From: Massilia sp. UBA2604 | GTDB taxonomy: Bacteria > Pseudomonadota > Gammaproteobacteria > Burkholderiales > Burkholderiaceae_D | Assembly: GCA_002339265.1 (NCBI GenBank) | Contig: DDKG01000156.1 | Span: 1-14,869 of the forward strand | Direction: 5' to 3' | Length of the DNA: 14,869 nt | Shown: in pieces, positions 7,826 through 14,578 of the stretch | Position numbering within the stretch: the first letter of the stretch is position 1 | Layout of the letters: every line of letters starts with the position of its first letter | The notes under the pieces: generated by a model | The model's database searches: none | What the model saw: the letters and a program-made list of their open reading frames with translations, nothing else | Told to the model about the DNA's origin: nothing | Translations under genes and position numbers: made by a program

Positions 7826-7841
7826 GACAATGAGAATTGTC
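7826..7841. promoter_or_regulatory. Fur-box-like palindrome in the promoter of the GGDEF-EAL gene
   Basis: GACAAT-GAGA-ATTGTC is a perfect inverted repeat with 6-bp arms. It contains the AATGAGAAT core common in Fur operators, and 12 of 19 positions match the classical GATAATGATAATCATTATC consensus by hand count. On the minus strand a CATAAT hexamer (7820-7825) directly follows it, so a bound repressor would cover the promoter of the GGDEF-EAL gene. Confidence 0.45.
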
Positions 7842-7931
7842 TTATGGAAACATCATACCAGCTCTGCCGTTAGCGGGGCGTTCGATTGACATACAGCGTG
7901 GCGCGCGCCCGTCGCCGGCGCAATCCAGCAG

Positions 7932-7956
7932 GCACGGGCGGCAATTTCGCCCGTGC
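7932..7956 (-). terminator. Stem-loop after the TonB-dependent receptor gene
   Basis: GCACGGGCG and CGCCCGTGC form a perfect 9-bp stem with a 7-base loop, eleven bases beyond the receptor stop codon. No T-run follows, so this may stabilise the mRNA 3' end or aid Rho-type termination rather than act as a classical intrinsic terminator. Confidence 0.5.
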
Positions 7957-7967
7957 CGTGCTTCAGG

Positions 7968-10466
7968 TCAGAAGGCGTAGGTTGCGCGCCCGTAGATATA
8001 CCGTCCCGAGCGGCCGAACGGCGCATAGGTCGAGAACGGCATATTGCTGGTGGTATTGATCGCCGGCGGCAGCGTTTCCGGGTACTGGTCGAACACGTTG
8101 TCCGCACCCAGGGCCAGGGTCAGCTTCGATGTGACGGAGAAACGGCCCTCCAGGTCGACCACGGTCTTGGCGCCCAGCTCGAAGTCGAAGGCCGCGGTGG
8201 TGCCCGGCGACAGTACCTCGCCATAGCGCGTGGCGCGCAGGGTGGCGCCCCACTGGCCCAGCTTCCAGTTGACGTTGGCGCTGATCTTGTTCTTCGGCTG
8301 GCCCTTCTCGAGCGAGAGCACGTTGACGCGGTCGAACAGGACCGGGGAGGGGCTCAGGTTCGACAGCTGCTCGGTCACCGGCACCTTGGTCACCTCGGTA
8401 TCGGTGTAGTTGCCGGCCAGCGTAAAGTCGAAGCGGCCCGCCGCGCCCGCGTTGTGGGCCCAGTTGATCACCACATCGACGCCCTTGGTCGTGGTGTCGA
8501 CGCCATTGATGAAGAAGCGTCCACCGCCCACGCCGATGAAGCCCTGGCTGGCGATGTAGTCGCGCACATTGGTTTGCGTGAGGTTCTCGGACAGGATGAT
8601 GCGATCGTCGATGTCGATGCGGTAGGCGTCGACCGTCACGCTCACGTCACCCAGGCGCAGCACGGCGCCGAGCGAGGCGTTCACCGATTCTTCGGCGTCG
8701 AGCGGCTTGGCGCCCAGCGCCACCGCCACCGGATCGGATGGCTTGAAGGTGGTGATCTCGTACGGGACGCCGTTGATGAAGTTGGTCGACGTCGCGGTGA
8801 AGTGCTGCTGCTGCGGCGACGGCGCGCGGAAGCCGTTCTGGATTGCGCCGCGCAGCGCGAACGATTTATTGAAGTCGTAGCGCAGCGCCAGCTTGCCGGC
8901 CACGCTGTTGCCGAAGTCGGAGTATTTTTCGGCGCGCACCGCGGCCGAGGCAAGGAGTTCCGGCGTGACGTTCGCTTCGAGATCGATGAAGGCGCCGACC
9001 GCGTTGCGGTGCGCATCGACCTCATTCGCTGGACGGAAGCCCGGGAAGACCTGGGCGCCCGGTGCGGCCGGCGTCCCGTTCGGCAGCACTTCGCCGCCGT
9101 AGCTCCACGACTGCTCCTCGCCGGCGAATAGTTCATATCCCTCGCGCCGCGCTTCGACGCCCACCGCCACGTTCAGCGGCGAGGACAGCGACGCCAGCTC
9201 GACGCTGCGCACGCCGGTCAGGTTGAACACGGCCTGGTCGTACGAATAACCGCCGGCATAGAACTCGGTCTTGCTGGTGGGTCCCAGCGAGCGGTTCAGC
9301 GTGTTCTCGATCGTATATTCCATCTTGTTCTTGCCGTAGCCCAGCGAGGCGTCCATGTCCCACTGGCCGGCGGTCCAGGTCACGCCGCCGGTCATCGAGA
9401 AGTCCTTGACGGTGGGGGAGATCAGCGGCAGGAAGCCGTCCGGATAGATCGACAGGATGTTGCGCGCATCCTGCGGCGGGCGGAAGTAGCCGCCCGAAGT
9501 CGCGTCGCGGTCCTGGTAGCTCGCCCAGCCATACACCTTGACGCCGCCACCCAGATTGTTGCCGGCGTTGGCGAACAGGGTGGTCTGGTCGAGTTCCGGT
9601 TCGCCGGTCCAGGCATTGAAGCGGTTGATGGTGTTCTCGCGCGGGTCGAAGGCGCCATTGACGCGCGGGTACTGCTGGCGCATATCGTAGCCGGTACGCT
9701 CGGTGCGGTGCTGGTCGCGGTACTCGGCGGCCACGGTCAGGAAGCCCGATTCGCCCAGGGCCAGGCCCTTCCACAGGCTGACGGTGGCGGTCTGGCCGTC
9801 GGTGCGCTTGCGCGAATCGGGGCCGCTCCAGGTGGCGCCCGCGGGCGCCACGTCGTTCCACAGGTCGTATTCGGTCTTGCGCGCGCCATAGGTGACGCTC
9901 GCTTCGCCGCCATCGCGGTCGGTGCGCAGGCGCATATTGACCACGCCCGAGATCGCGTCCGAGCCGTATTGGGCGGCGGCGCCGTCGCGCAGCACCTCGA
10001 CCGATTTCACGATCGCGGTCGGGATCGTGTTCAGGTCGACCGCCGCCGAACCGCGCCCGATCGAACCGTTGACGTTGACCAGCGAGGACGCATGGCGGCG
10101 TTTGGAATTGATCAGCACCAGGGTCTGGTCCGGCGCCATGCCGCGCAGGGTGGCGGGGCGGATGGTGTCGGTGCCGTCGGTGATCGAAGGCCGCGGGAAG
10201 TTCAGCGAGGGCAGGGCCAGCGACAGCGCCTGGTTCATCTCGGTGCTGCCGGCATTCTTGAGCGTGTCGGACGAGATGATGTCGACCGGCGCCGCGGTGT
10301 CGAGCGCGGTGCGGTTGGCAACGCGGGTGCCGGTGACCACCACGGTGGCGGCATTGGCGGCGGTCGCGTCGGTTTGTGGCGCGGCTTCCTGCGCCTGGGC
10401 GAAGCCTGCGCACAATGTGGCGATCGCAAGGGCTAGTGCTGTCTTTTCCGTCTTGGCTCTCTGCAT
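7968..10466 (-). CDS. TonB-dependent outer-membrane receptor
   Basis: The protein has 832 residues and a signal peptide (1-25, ending AQA before QE). ATVVVTG at 40-46 is a probable TonB-box region. The plug domain (about 55-180) contains PDQTLVLINSKRRH and EVLRDGAAAQYGSDAISGVVN, the conserved plug signature. The long beta-barrel ends in RYIYGRATYAF, with the C-terminal Phe required for outer-membrane assembly. It is complete and of normal size. The ligand is not evident; no siderophore, vitamin or sugar gene is adjacent. The start has AAGGA nine bases upstream. A strong TTGACA -35 lies about 90 bases upstream, and its spacer carries a weak Fur-like core (TGAGAATGG), which hints at an iron-related ligand but does not prove it. 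The gene is transcribed alone, towards the GGDEF-EAL gene, separated from it by a stem-loop. Confidence 0.93.
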   Translation of the reverse strand: MQRAKTEKTALALAIATLCAGFAQAQEAAPQTDATAANAATVVVTGTRVANRTALDTAAPVDIISSDTLKNAGSTEMNQALSLALPSLNFPRPSITDGTDTIRPATLRGMAPDQTLVLINSKRRHASSLVNVNGSIGRGSAAVDLNTIPTAIVKSVEVLRDGAAAQYGSDAISGVVNMRLRTDRDGGEASVTYGARKTEYDLWNDVAPAGATWSGPDSRKRTDGQTATVSLWKGLALGESGFLTVAAEYRDQHRTERTGYDMRQQYPRVNGAFDPRENTINRFNAWTGEPELDQTTLFANAGNNLGGGVKVYGWASYQDRDATSGGYFRPPQDARNILSIYPDGFLPLISPTVKDFSMTGGVTWTAGQWDMDASLGYGKNKMEYTIENTLNRSLGPTSKTEFYAGGYSYDQAVFNLTGVRSVELASLSSPLNVAVGVEARREGYELFAGEEQSWSYGGEVLPNGTPAAPGAQVFPGFRPANEVDAHRNAVGAFIDLEANVTPELLASAAVRAEKYSDFGNSVAGKLALRYDFNKSFALRGAIQNGFRAPSPQQQHFTATSTNFINGVPYEITTFKPSDPVAVALGAKPLDAEESVNASLGAVLRLGDVSVTVDAYRIDIDDRIILSENLTQTNVRDYIASQGFIGVGGGRFFINGVDTTTKGVDVVINWAHNAGAAGRFDFTLAGNYTDTEVTKVPVTEQLSNLSPSPVLFDRVNVLSLEKGQPKNKISANVNWKLGQWGATLRATRYGEVLSPGTTAAFDFELGAKTVVDLEGRFSVTSKLTLALGADNVFDQYPETLPPAINTTSNMPFSTYAPFGRSGRYIYGRATYAF

Positions 10467-10513
10467 GGTGCTGAATCCTTTTCTTGTTCTACGACGATGG
10501 TCCTGGGAAAGGG

Positions 10514-10529
10514 GGAGGCAGCTGCCTCC
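10514..10529. repeat. 16-bp perfect palindrome in the receptor leader
   Basis: GGAGGCAGCTGCCTCC is fully self-complementary. It sits where transcription of the TonB receptor gene is predicted to begin, so it could be an operator or a 5' hairpin. No known regulator motif was recognised. Confidence 0.5.
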
Positions 10530-10534
10530 GGTTC

Positions 10535-10563
10535 ATACTGCGCAGCACCATTCTCAGTGTCAA
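10535..10563 (-). promoter_or_regulatory. Candidate promoter of the TonB receptor gene
   Basis: On the minus strand a perfect TTGACA (10563-10558) is followed after 17 bases by CAGTAT (10540-10535), a weak -10. The spacer contains TGAGAATGG, a partial Fur-box core (10543-10561 compared with the 19-bp consensus). The predicted start falls on the 16-bp palindrome. Confidence 0.45.
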
Positions 10564-10700
10564 TTCGTTAAGCTGAATCAATGCGTATTTACAACAATTG
10601 TCGAAATGTCAGGTTCCTGTAAGGCTGTGAGTGTGATTAGGCGGTACGCATAAGACGCAGAAAACCGGGGCGACGATCCTTCGGCGCCGGCGCGCGCCCG

Positions 10701-10709
10701 TGCTACAGT
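10701..10709 (+). promoter_or_regulatory. Extended -10 promoter of the DUF3592-hydrolase operon
   Basis: TGCTACAGT has the TG-N extended -10 form. It ends eight bases before the ATG at 10718, so the transcript would begin within about two bases of the start codon. No Shine-Dalgarno precedes that ATG, which fits leaderless translation. The -35 region is poor. Confidence 0.5.
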
Positions 10710-10717
10710 AATCGTTC

Positions 10718-11308
10718 ATGAACACGCAGCCATCCACCGAACCCGTCATCCCGCACGATCCTCAGTTCCAGGTGCTGTTCGGCTGGTTCCTGATCGTGCT
10801 CGCGGTGCCGCTGGCGATCTGGATGGCGCTGCGCATCCACGACAAGTTCGATGCGCGATCCTGGCCGAAGGCCAGCGCCGAGGTGGTCGAGAGCGCCTTG
10901 TACCACCGTGGCGGCAAACGGCCTGACTGGTGCATCAAGATGGCCTACCGCTACGAGGTCGATGGCCGGCAGTTCGTGTCGCGCCGCAGCGCCACGTCGC
11001 GCATGACCGACGCCGGCTGCGATCCGTCGCGTGCCGTCATCGAGGCGCGCCTGGAGAACCGGCAGCCGGGAGACCGGATCACGATCCGCCATCACCCGCG
11101 CGATCCCGGGCGCGCCATCGCCTATGTCGATGGACTGGATTTCCCCGATTTCTTCTTCCCGGCGGTCGCGCTCGGCACGTTCGTGGCGGGCGTGTACTCG
11201 ATCCGCTATGGCGCCCGGCTGCGGGTGGAGCAGGCCTTGCTGGCGGCCGAGCGCCGGGCGCGCATGGAGCGCGCCGAACGCGATTTTTATATGAAGAACT
11301 CACAATGA
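10718..11308 (+). CDS. DUF3592 domain-containing membrane protein
   Basis: The 196-residue protein has two membrane helices, about 20-39 and 144-163, flanking a soluble domain of about 100 residues. The domain shows the DUF3592 pattern: a tryptophan-proline start (SWPKASAEVVES), a paired beta segment YRYEVDGRQF, and a C-terminal GDRITIRHHPRDPGRAI just before the second helix. The tail after residue 165 is charged and helical (ERRARMERAERDF), probably cytoplasmic. No function is established for this family. The gene is first in a two-gene operon; its TGA overlaps the ATG of the hydrolase gene (ATGA), implying translational coupling. Its own start appears leaderless. Confidence 0.8.
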   Translation: MNTQPSTEPVIPHDPQFQVLFGWFLIVLAVPLAIWMALRIHDKFDARSWPKASAEVVESALYHRGGKRPDWCIKMAYRYEVDGRQFVSRRSATSRMTDAGCDPSRAVIEARLENRQPGDRITIRHHPRDPGRAIAYVDGLDFPDFFFPAVALGTFVAGVYSIRYGARLRVEQALLAAERRARMERAERDFYMKNSQ

Positions 11309-12195
11309 CATCACTGTTCCCGAAGTTCCGTTCCCTGCAAGTCGAGGTGGCGCCATCGGTCACGATCAACGCCATTGCCGGCGGCTCCGGCCCGCCGCTG
11401 TTGCTCCTGCACGGCCATCCGCAAACCCACGCCATCTGGCACAAGGTGGCGCCGGCACTCGCCGGGCGCTTCACCGTGGTCGCCTGCGATCTGCGCGGCT
11501 ATGGCGACTCGGGCAAGCCGCAGGGTGAGCCGGACCACGCCAACTACAGCAAGCGCGCGATGGCGGCCGACATGCTCGCCGTCATGCGTTTCCTCGGTTT
11601 CGAGACGTTCAAGGTGCTGGCCCATGACCGCGGCGCGCGCGTGGCGCACCGGCTGGCGCTGGACCATCCGCAGGCCGTCGAGCGGATGGCCTTGCTGGAC
11701 ATCGCGCCGACCCTGGCGATGTATGAACAAACCTCGGAAGCGTTCGCGCGCGCCTACTGGCACTGGTTCTTCCTGATCCAGCCGGCGCCCATGCCCGAGC
11801 GGCTGATCGAGGCCGATCCGGCCGCCTACGTGCGCGACGTGATGGGCAAGCGCAGCGCCGGCCTGGCGCCGTTCGACCCACGCGCGCTGATGGAGTACCA
11901 GCGCTGCCTGGCGCTGCCGGGAGCGGCGCACGGCATATGCGAGGATTACCGGGCCGCCGCCGGCATCGACCTCGAACACGACCGGCTCGACCGCGACGCC
12001 GGGCGAAAGCTCACGCTGCCGCTATTGGCGCTGTGGGGAGAGCAGGGCGTCGTGGGGCGCTGCTTCGATCCGTTGAAGGAGTGGGGATTGGTGGCGGACG
12101 ACGTGCAGGGCGGGGCGCTGCCCTGCGGGCACTATATTGCCGAGGAGGCGCCGGAGCTGCTGCTCGAGCGGGTGCTGCCGTTTCTCGTGGGCTGA
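11305..12195 (+). CDS. Alpha/beta hydrolase, fluoroacetate/haloacetate dehalogenase-like
   Basis: 296 residues, close to the roughly 300 of fluoroacetate dehalogenases. HGHPQ near 36-40 gives the oxyanion region, DLRGYGDSGKP follows, and HDRGARVAH at 107-115 is the nucleophile elbow. By motif alignment with the Rhodopseudomonas enzyme the catalytic triad is Asp108, Asp132 and His276. Arg109 and Arg112 fit the carboxylate-binding pair, and His153, Trp154 (in YWHWFF) and Tyr215 (CEDYRA) fit the halide pocket. The whole active-site set is therefore retained. The reaction would be hydrolytic removal of halide from a 2-haloacid such as fluoroacetate, giving glycolate. Related proteins with other ester or epoxide substrates exist, so activity is inferred. 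The elbow has Ala106 where Gly is usual. The ATG overlaps the upstream DUF3592 stop, and the in-frame extension to 10930 is rejected. Confidence 0.85.
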   Translation: MTSLFPKFRSLQVEVAPSVTINAIAGGSGPPLLLLHGHPQTHAIWHKVAPALAGRFTVVACDLRGYGDSGKPQGEPDHANYSKRAMAADMLAVMRFLGFETFKVLAHDRGARVAHRLALDHPQAVERMALLDIAPTLAMYEQTSEAFARAYWHWFFLIQPAPMPERLIEADPAAYVRDVMGKRSAGLAPFDPRALMEYQRCLALPGAAHGICEDYRAAAGIDLEHDRLDRDAGRKLTLPLLALWGEQGVVGRCFDPLKEWGLVADDVQGGALPCGHYIAEEAPELLLERVLPFLVG

Positions 12196-12227
12196 CGGTT
12201 TCCATGCTCGGCCCGCACCTCTCGCAC

Positions 12228-12254
12228 GTCGTTACCTCCACTGGAGGTAACGAC
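12228..12254. repeat. Perfect 12-bp stem hairpin after the hydrolase gene
   Basis: GTCGTTACCTCC and GGAGGTAACGAC form a perfect 12-bp stem with a 3-base loop, 33 bases past the hydrolase stop. It abuts the left REP-like unit and may be part of the same element or act as a transcription barrier between convergent genes. Confidence 0.6.
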
Positions 12255-12354
12255 TTCCTGCGAAGGCGGGAACCCAAGTTTGCGTGCGTAGTCGATAAGC
12301 CAAGTGCTGGTGGCAGCGCATGGGACTTGGGTTCCCGCCTGCGCGGGAACGACG
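12251..12354. repeat. Inverted pair of REP-like palindromic units (REPIN-like)
   Basis: Left unit 12251-12279 and right unit 12325-12354 are inverted copies: GGCGGGAACCCAAGT (12265-12279) is the exact reverse complement of 12325-12339, with 45 bases between. The right unit also folds on itself (GTTCCCGC/GCGGGAAC, 12331-12350), and the left one does so imperfectly. This is the form of REP doublets scattered between genes in many proteobacteria. It lies between convergent genes and probably serves as a bidirectional transcription block. Confidence 0.7.
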
Positions 12355-12382
12355 GGCGAAAGGCGCGGGCTGAATCGGATGA

Positions 12383-13765
12383 TCACACCGCCGCGCCCGC
12401 AAACTCGATCGTCGCCGTCAACCCACGCCCACCTTCGCCGTCCGACAGCACGATGATGCCGCCATTGCGCGCCACGCCGCGTTCGGCGATCGCCAGTCCC
12501 AGGCCGCTGCCCGACTGCTCCTGTCCCGGCACCCGGTAGAAGCGCTCGAAGGCGCGGTCGCGCAGCTCCGGCGCGATGCCCGGTCCCTGGTCGCCGATCG
12601 CCAGGCGATAGATGTGGCCGATGCGCGTCAGGCGCACCGCGATGCGGCCATCCTGCGGCGAATACTTGATCGCGTTGCTGATCAGGTTATCGACCGCCGA
12701 AGCCATGCTTTCCAGGTGCAGCGGCAGGCTGCCATCGGCGTCGGCGTGGAATTCGATCTCGATATTGCGCTGCACCGCCAGGTGGGCCGCCGCCGCCACC
12801 CGGTCGCGCACGAATTCGGCGACGTCGGTCTGCGGGCGCGGATGGTCGACCTGCGGCTCGGCGCGCGCCCGCTCGAGGGCCAGCAACTGGTGCACGGTGT
12901 GGGTGGCGCGCGCCACGCCGCTGCGCAGGCCCGCTGCCGGTTCGGCGCAGCGCTCGGCCGTCTCGTTGCCTGCGCGGCTGAGCAGCACGTGGGCGTTGAT
13001 CTGGATCGCCGCCAGCGGCGTCTTGAGCTCGTGCGCGGCGTCGGTCAGGAATTCGTGTTCGTGCTCGATGCGCTGGGACAGGCGCGCCATCAGGCCGTTG
13101 ATCGCGTCCACCAGCGGCGACAGCTCGCGGTAGGGCGACTCGGGCAGCGGGGTCAGGTCGCCGTCGGAGCGCTGGGCGATGCTCGACGCGATCGAGCGCA
13201 GCGGACGCAGGCCGATGCCGACGATCAGCCAGGCCGGAATCAGGAGCAGCGGCAGGCTGAAGATGGTCGAGGACAGCAAAAAGCCGACGCCGCCGATCGA
13301 GAACATCCATTCGTCGTCGACCTCGTGGCTGCGCTCGACCACGATGTCCTGCAGCGCGTCGTGCGCTTCCCAGCGTACCCAGGAATAAGCGTCGCGGGTG
13401 GCGACTTCGGGCAGCCGGTCAGGCCACTGCGGCGCCGAGTTGTAGATCAGGCGGCCGTGCAGCCAGACGCGCACCCGCACGTGCGAGTGGTAATCCAGTT
13501 CCTGGAACATGCGCACCCGGTTCGCTTCGATCTCCGCCAGTACCGGCAACATGCGCGTCACATCGGGGCCGACGTCCGACAGGTGGGCCTGGATATTGGC
13601 AGTGTGCGCCTTGTTTTCGCTGAAGGTCCGGCTGCGCTGGGTTGCCTTGGCTTCGAGGAATACCCACACCAGCCCGATCACGGCGACGCCGAGGATCACC
13701 CCCGCGAAACTGAACATCAGGCGCTGGAACAGCGACGATTGCCGGTTGGCGAGCCGCCTAAGCAT
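12383..13765 (-). CDS. Sensor histidine kinase, QseC/PmrB-like
   Basis: The 460-residue protein has a membrane helix at about 17-37, a periplasmic sensor region of about 120 residues (38-157) and a second helix at about 158-186. A HAMP linker (about 186-235) follows. The H-box FLTDAAHELKTPLAAI carries the phosphorylated His245. The ATPase domain has the N-box DNLISNAIKYSP (Asn360, Asn364), the G1 box DQGPG (392-396), an F-box region FERFYRV and the G2 box GSGLGL (419-424). All kinase motifs are intact. It should autophosphorylate in response to an unknown periplasmic signal and pass phosphate to the regulator encoded just upstream. The start overlaps the regulator gene by eight bases, showing one operon with coupled translation. 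The sensor domain was not recognised beyond the QseC/TctE/PmrB type. Confidence 0.93.
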   Translation of the reverse strand: MLRRLANRQSSLFQRLMFSFAGVILGVAVIGLVWVFLEAKATQRSRTFSENKAHTANIQAHLSDVGPDVTRMLPVLAEIEANRVRMFQELDYHSHVRVRVWLHGRLIYNSAPQWPDRLPEVATRDAYSWVRWEAHDALQDIVVERSHEVDDEWMFSIGGVGFLLSSTIFSLPLLLIPAWLIVGIGLRPLRSIASSIAQRSDGDLTPLPESPYRELSPLVDAINGLMARLSQRIEHEHEFLTDAAHELKTPLAAIQINAHVLLSRAGNETAERCAEPAAGLRSGVARATHTVHQLLALERARAEPQVDHPRPQTDVAEFVRDRVAAAAHLAVQRNIEIEFHADADGSLPLHLESMASAVDNLISNAIKYSPQDGRIAVRLTRIGHIYRLAIGDQGPGIAPELRDRAFERFYRVPGQEQSGSGLGLAIAERGVARNGGIIVLSDGEGGRGLTATIEFAGAAV

Positions 13766-14429
13766 CCTGCTGCACCATATAGCCGACGCCGCGTACGGTG
13801 CGGATCACGCCTTCGCCGATCTTCTTGCGCAGGTTGAAGATGTGGACGTCCAGGGTCTGGCTTTGCCCCCCTTGGCCATCCGCGGCGGGCAGGGCGCGCC
13901 GCTCGAGTTCCACCCGGGTCAGGACCCGGTTGGCCTGCTTCATCAGGGTCAGCAGCAGCGCGAACTCGGTCTTCGACAGCGTCACCGGCTGGCCGCCGCG
14001 CGTCACCGCCATGCGGTTCTCGTCCAGCACGATGTCGCCTGACGTCCACAGGTTTTCTTCGAGCGTGCCGTGGCTGCGGCGCACGATGGCGCGCAGGCGC
14101 ACCAGCAGCTCGGGAATCTCGAATGGCTTGATCAGATAGTCGTCGGCGCCCAGGTCGAAGCCCTTCAGGCGGTCTTGCAGGCTGTCGCGCGCGCTGATGA
14201 TCAATACCGGCAGGCGCACGCCCTCGGCACGCAATGCGCGCAGCAGGTCGTTGCCGTCGCCGTCGGGCAGGCCGAGGTCGAGCACTACCGCATCGAACGC
14301 CTCGCTGCGGATGCGGGCCCCGGCGTCGGCCGCGAGGCGCAGCCAGACCGCCGTGTGGCCCTCGTCCTGGAATACCGACAACAGCGCCTGGCCGATGGCG
14401 AGATCGTCTTCGATCATGAGAATTTTCAT
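13758..14429 (-). CDS. OmpR-family response regulator, QseB/PmrA-like
   Basis: The 223-residue protein has a receiver domain (1-115) with acidic residues Glu7-Asp8-Asp9, phosphoacceptor Asp51 (VVLDLGLPDGDG), the Ser79 switch region and Lys101 (LIKPFE). The winged-helix DNA-binding domain (about 125-221) contains LSKTEFALLLTLM, the recognition-helix segment TLDVHIFNLRKKIG and the C-terminal hairpin IRTVRGVGYMV. All signalling residues are present. It is the partner of the histidine kinase encoded downstream. An extended -10 (TGGTAAACT, 14436-14444) ends six bases before the ATG, and there is no Shine-Dalgarno, so the transcript may be leaderless. A CTTCAG direct repeat 46-62 bases upstream is a likely self-binding site. 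Confidence 0.94.
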   Translation of the reverse strand: MKILMIEDDLAIGQALLSVFQDEGHTAVWLRLAADAGARIRSEAFDAVVLDLGLPDGDGNDLLRALRAEGVRLPVLIISARDSLQDRLKGFDLGADDYLIKPFEIPELLVRLRAIVRRSHGTLEENLWTSGDIVLDENRMAVTRGGQPVTLSKTEFALLLTLMKQANRVLTRVELERRALPAADGQGGQSQTLDVHIFNLRKKIGEGVIRTVRGVGYMVQQDA

Positions 14430-14435
14430 GGCGCG

Positions 14436-14444
14436 AGTTTACCA
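14436..14444 (-). promoter_or_regulatory. Extended -10 promoter of the two-component operon
   Basis: TGGTAAACT on the minus strand ends six bases before the response-regulator ATG. It places the transcript start at about the A of the start codon. The -35 region is weak, which fits activator-dependent transcription. Confidence 0.4.
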
Positions 14445-14474
14445 GCGCGGCGTACCGACAGGGCGCCGGCGAAT

Positions 14475-14491
14475 CTTCAGATTCGCTTCAG
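14475..14491. promoter_or_regulatory. CTTCAG-N5-CTTCAG direct repeat, candidate response-regulator binding site
   Basis: Two identical hexamers repeat with an 11-bp period, one helical turn, as bound by tandem OmpR-family dimers. PmrA/QseB sites have the form CTTAAG-N5-CTTAAG, differing by one base per half. It lies between the divergent response regulator and TonB receptor genes. An overlapping 18-base dyad (GCGAATCT/AGATTCGC, 14469-14486) is also present. A TTGACC (14500-14505) nine bases further on could be the -35 of the receptor promoter, though no good -10 follows it. Confidence 0.5.
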
Positions 14492-14578
14492 CTCATGCGT
14501 TGACCCCGCTCGCGCGATATCGGACCATCGCATCTAACCGGAAAAAAGCCGGAAATAAATACAAAAGAGGAGACAAGC

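Noticed and set aside
7953..9131. 392-codon plus-strand frame opposite the TonB receptor
   Set aside because: It is an antisense shadow; the receptor on the minus strand is unambiguous.
10930..11304. N-terminal extension of the alpha/beta hydrolase
   Set aside because: It runs out of frame through the DUF3592 gene. The ATGA overlap start gives the normal family length.
12614..13837. 407-codon plus-strand frame opposite the histidine kinase
   Set aside because: It is an antisense shadow without motifs; all kinase boxes are on the other strand.
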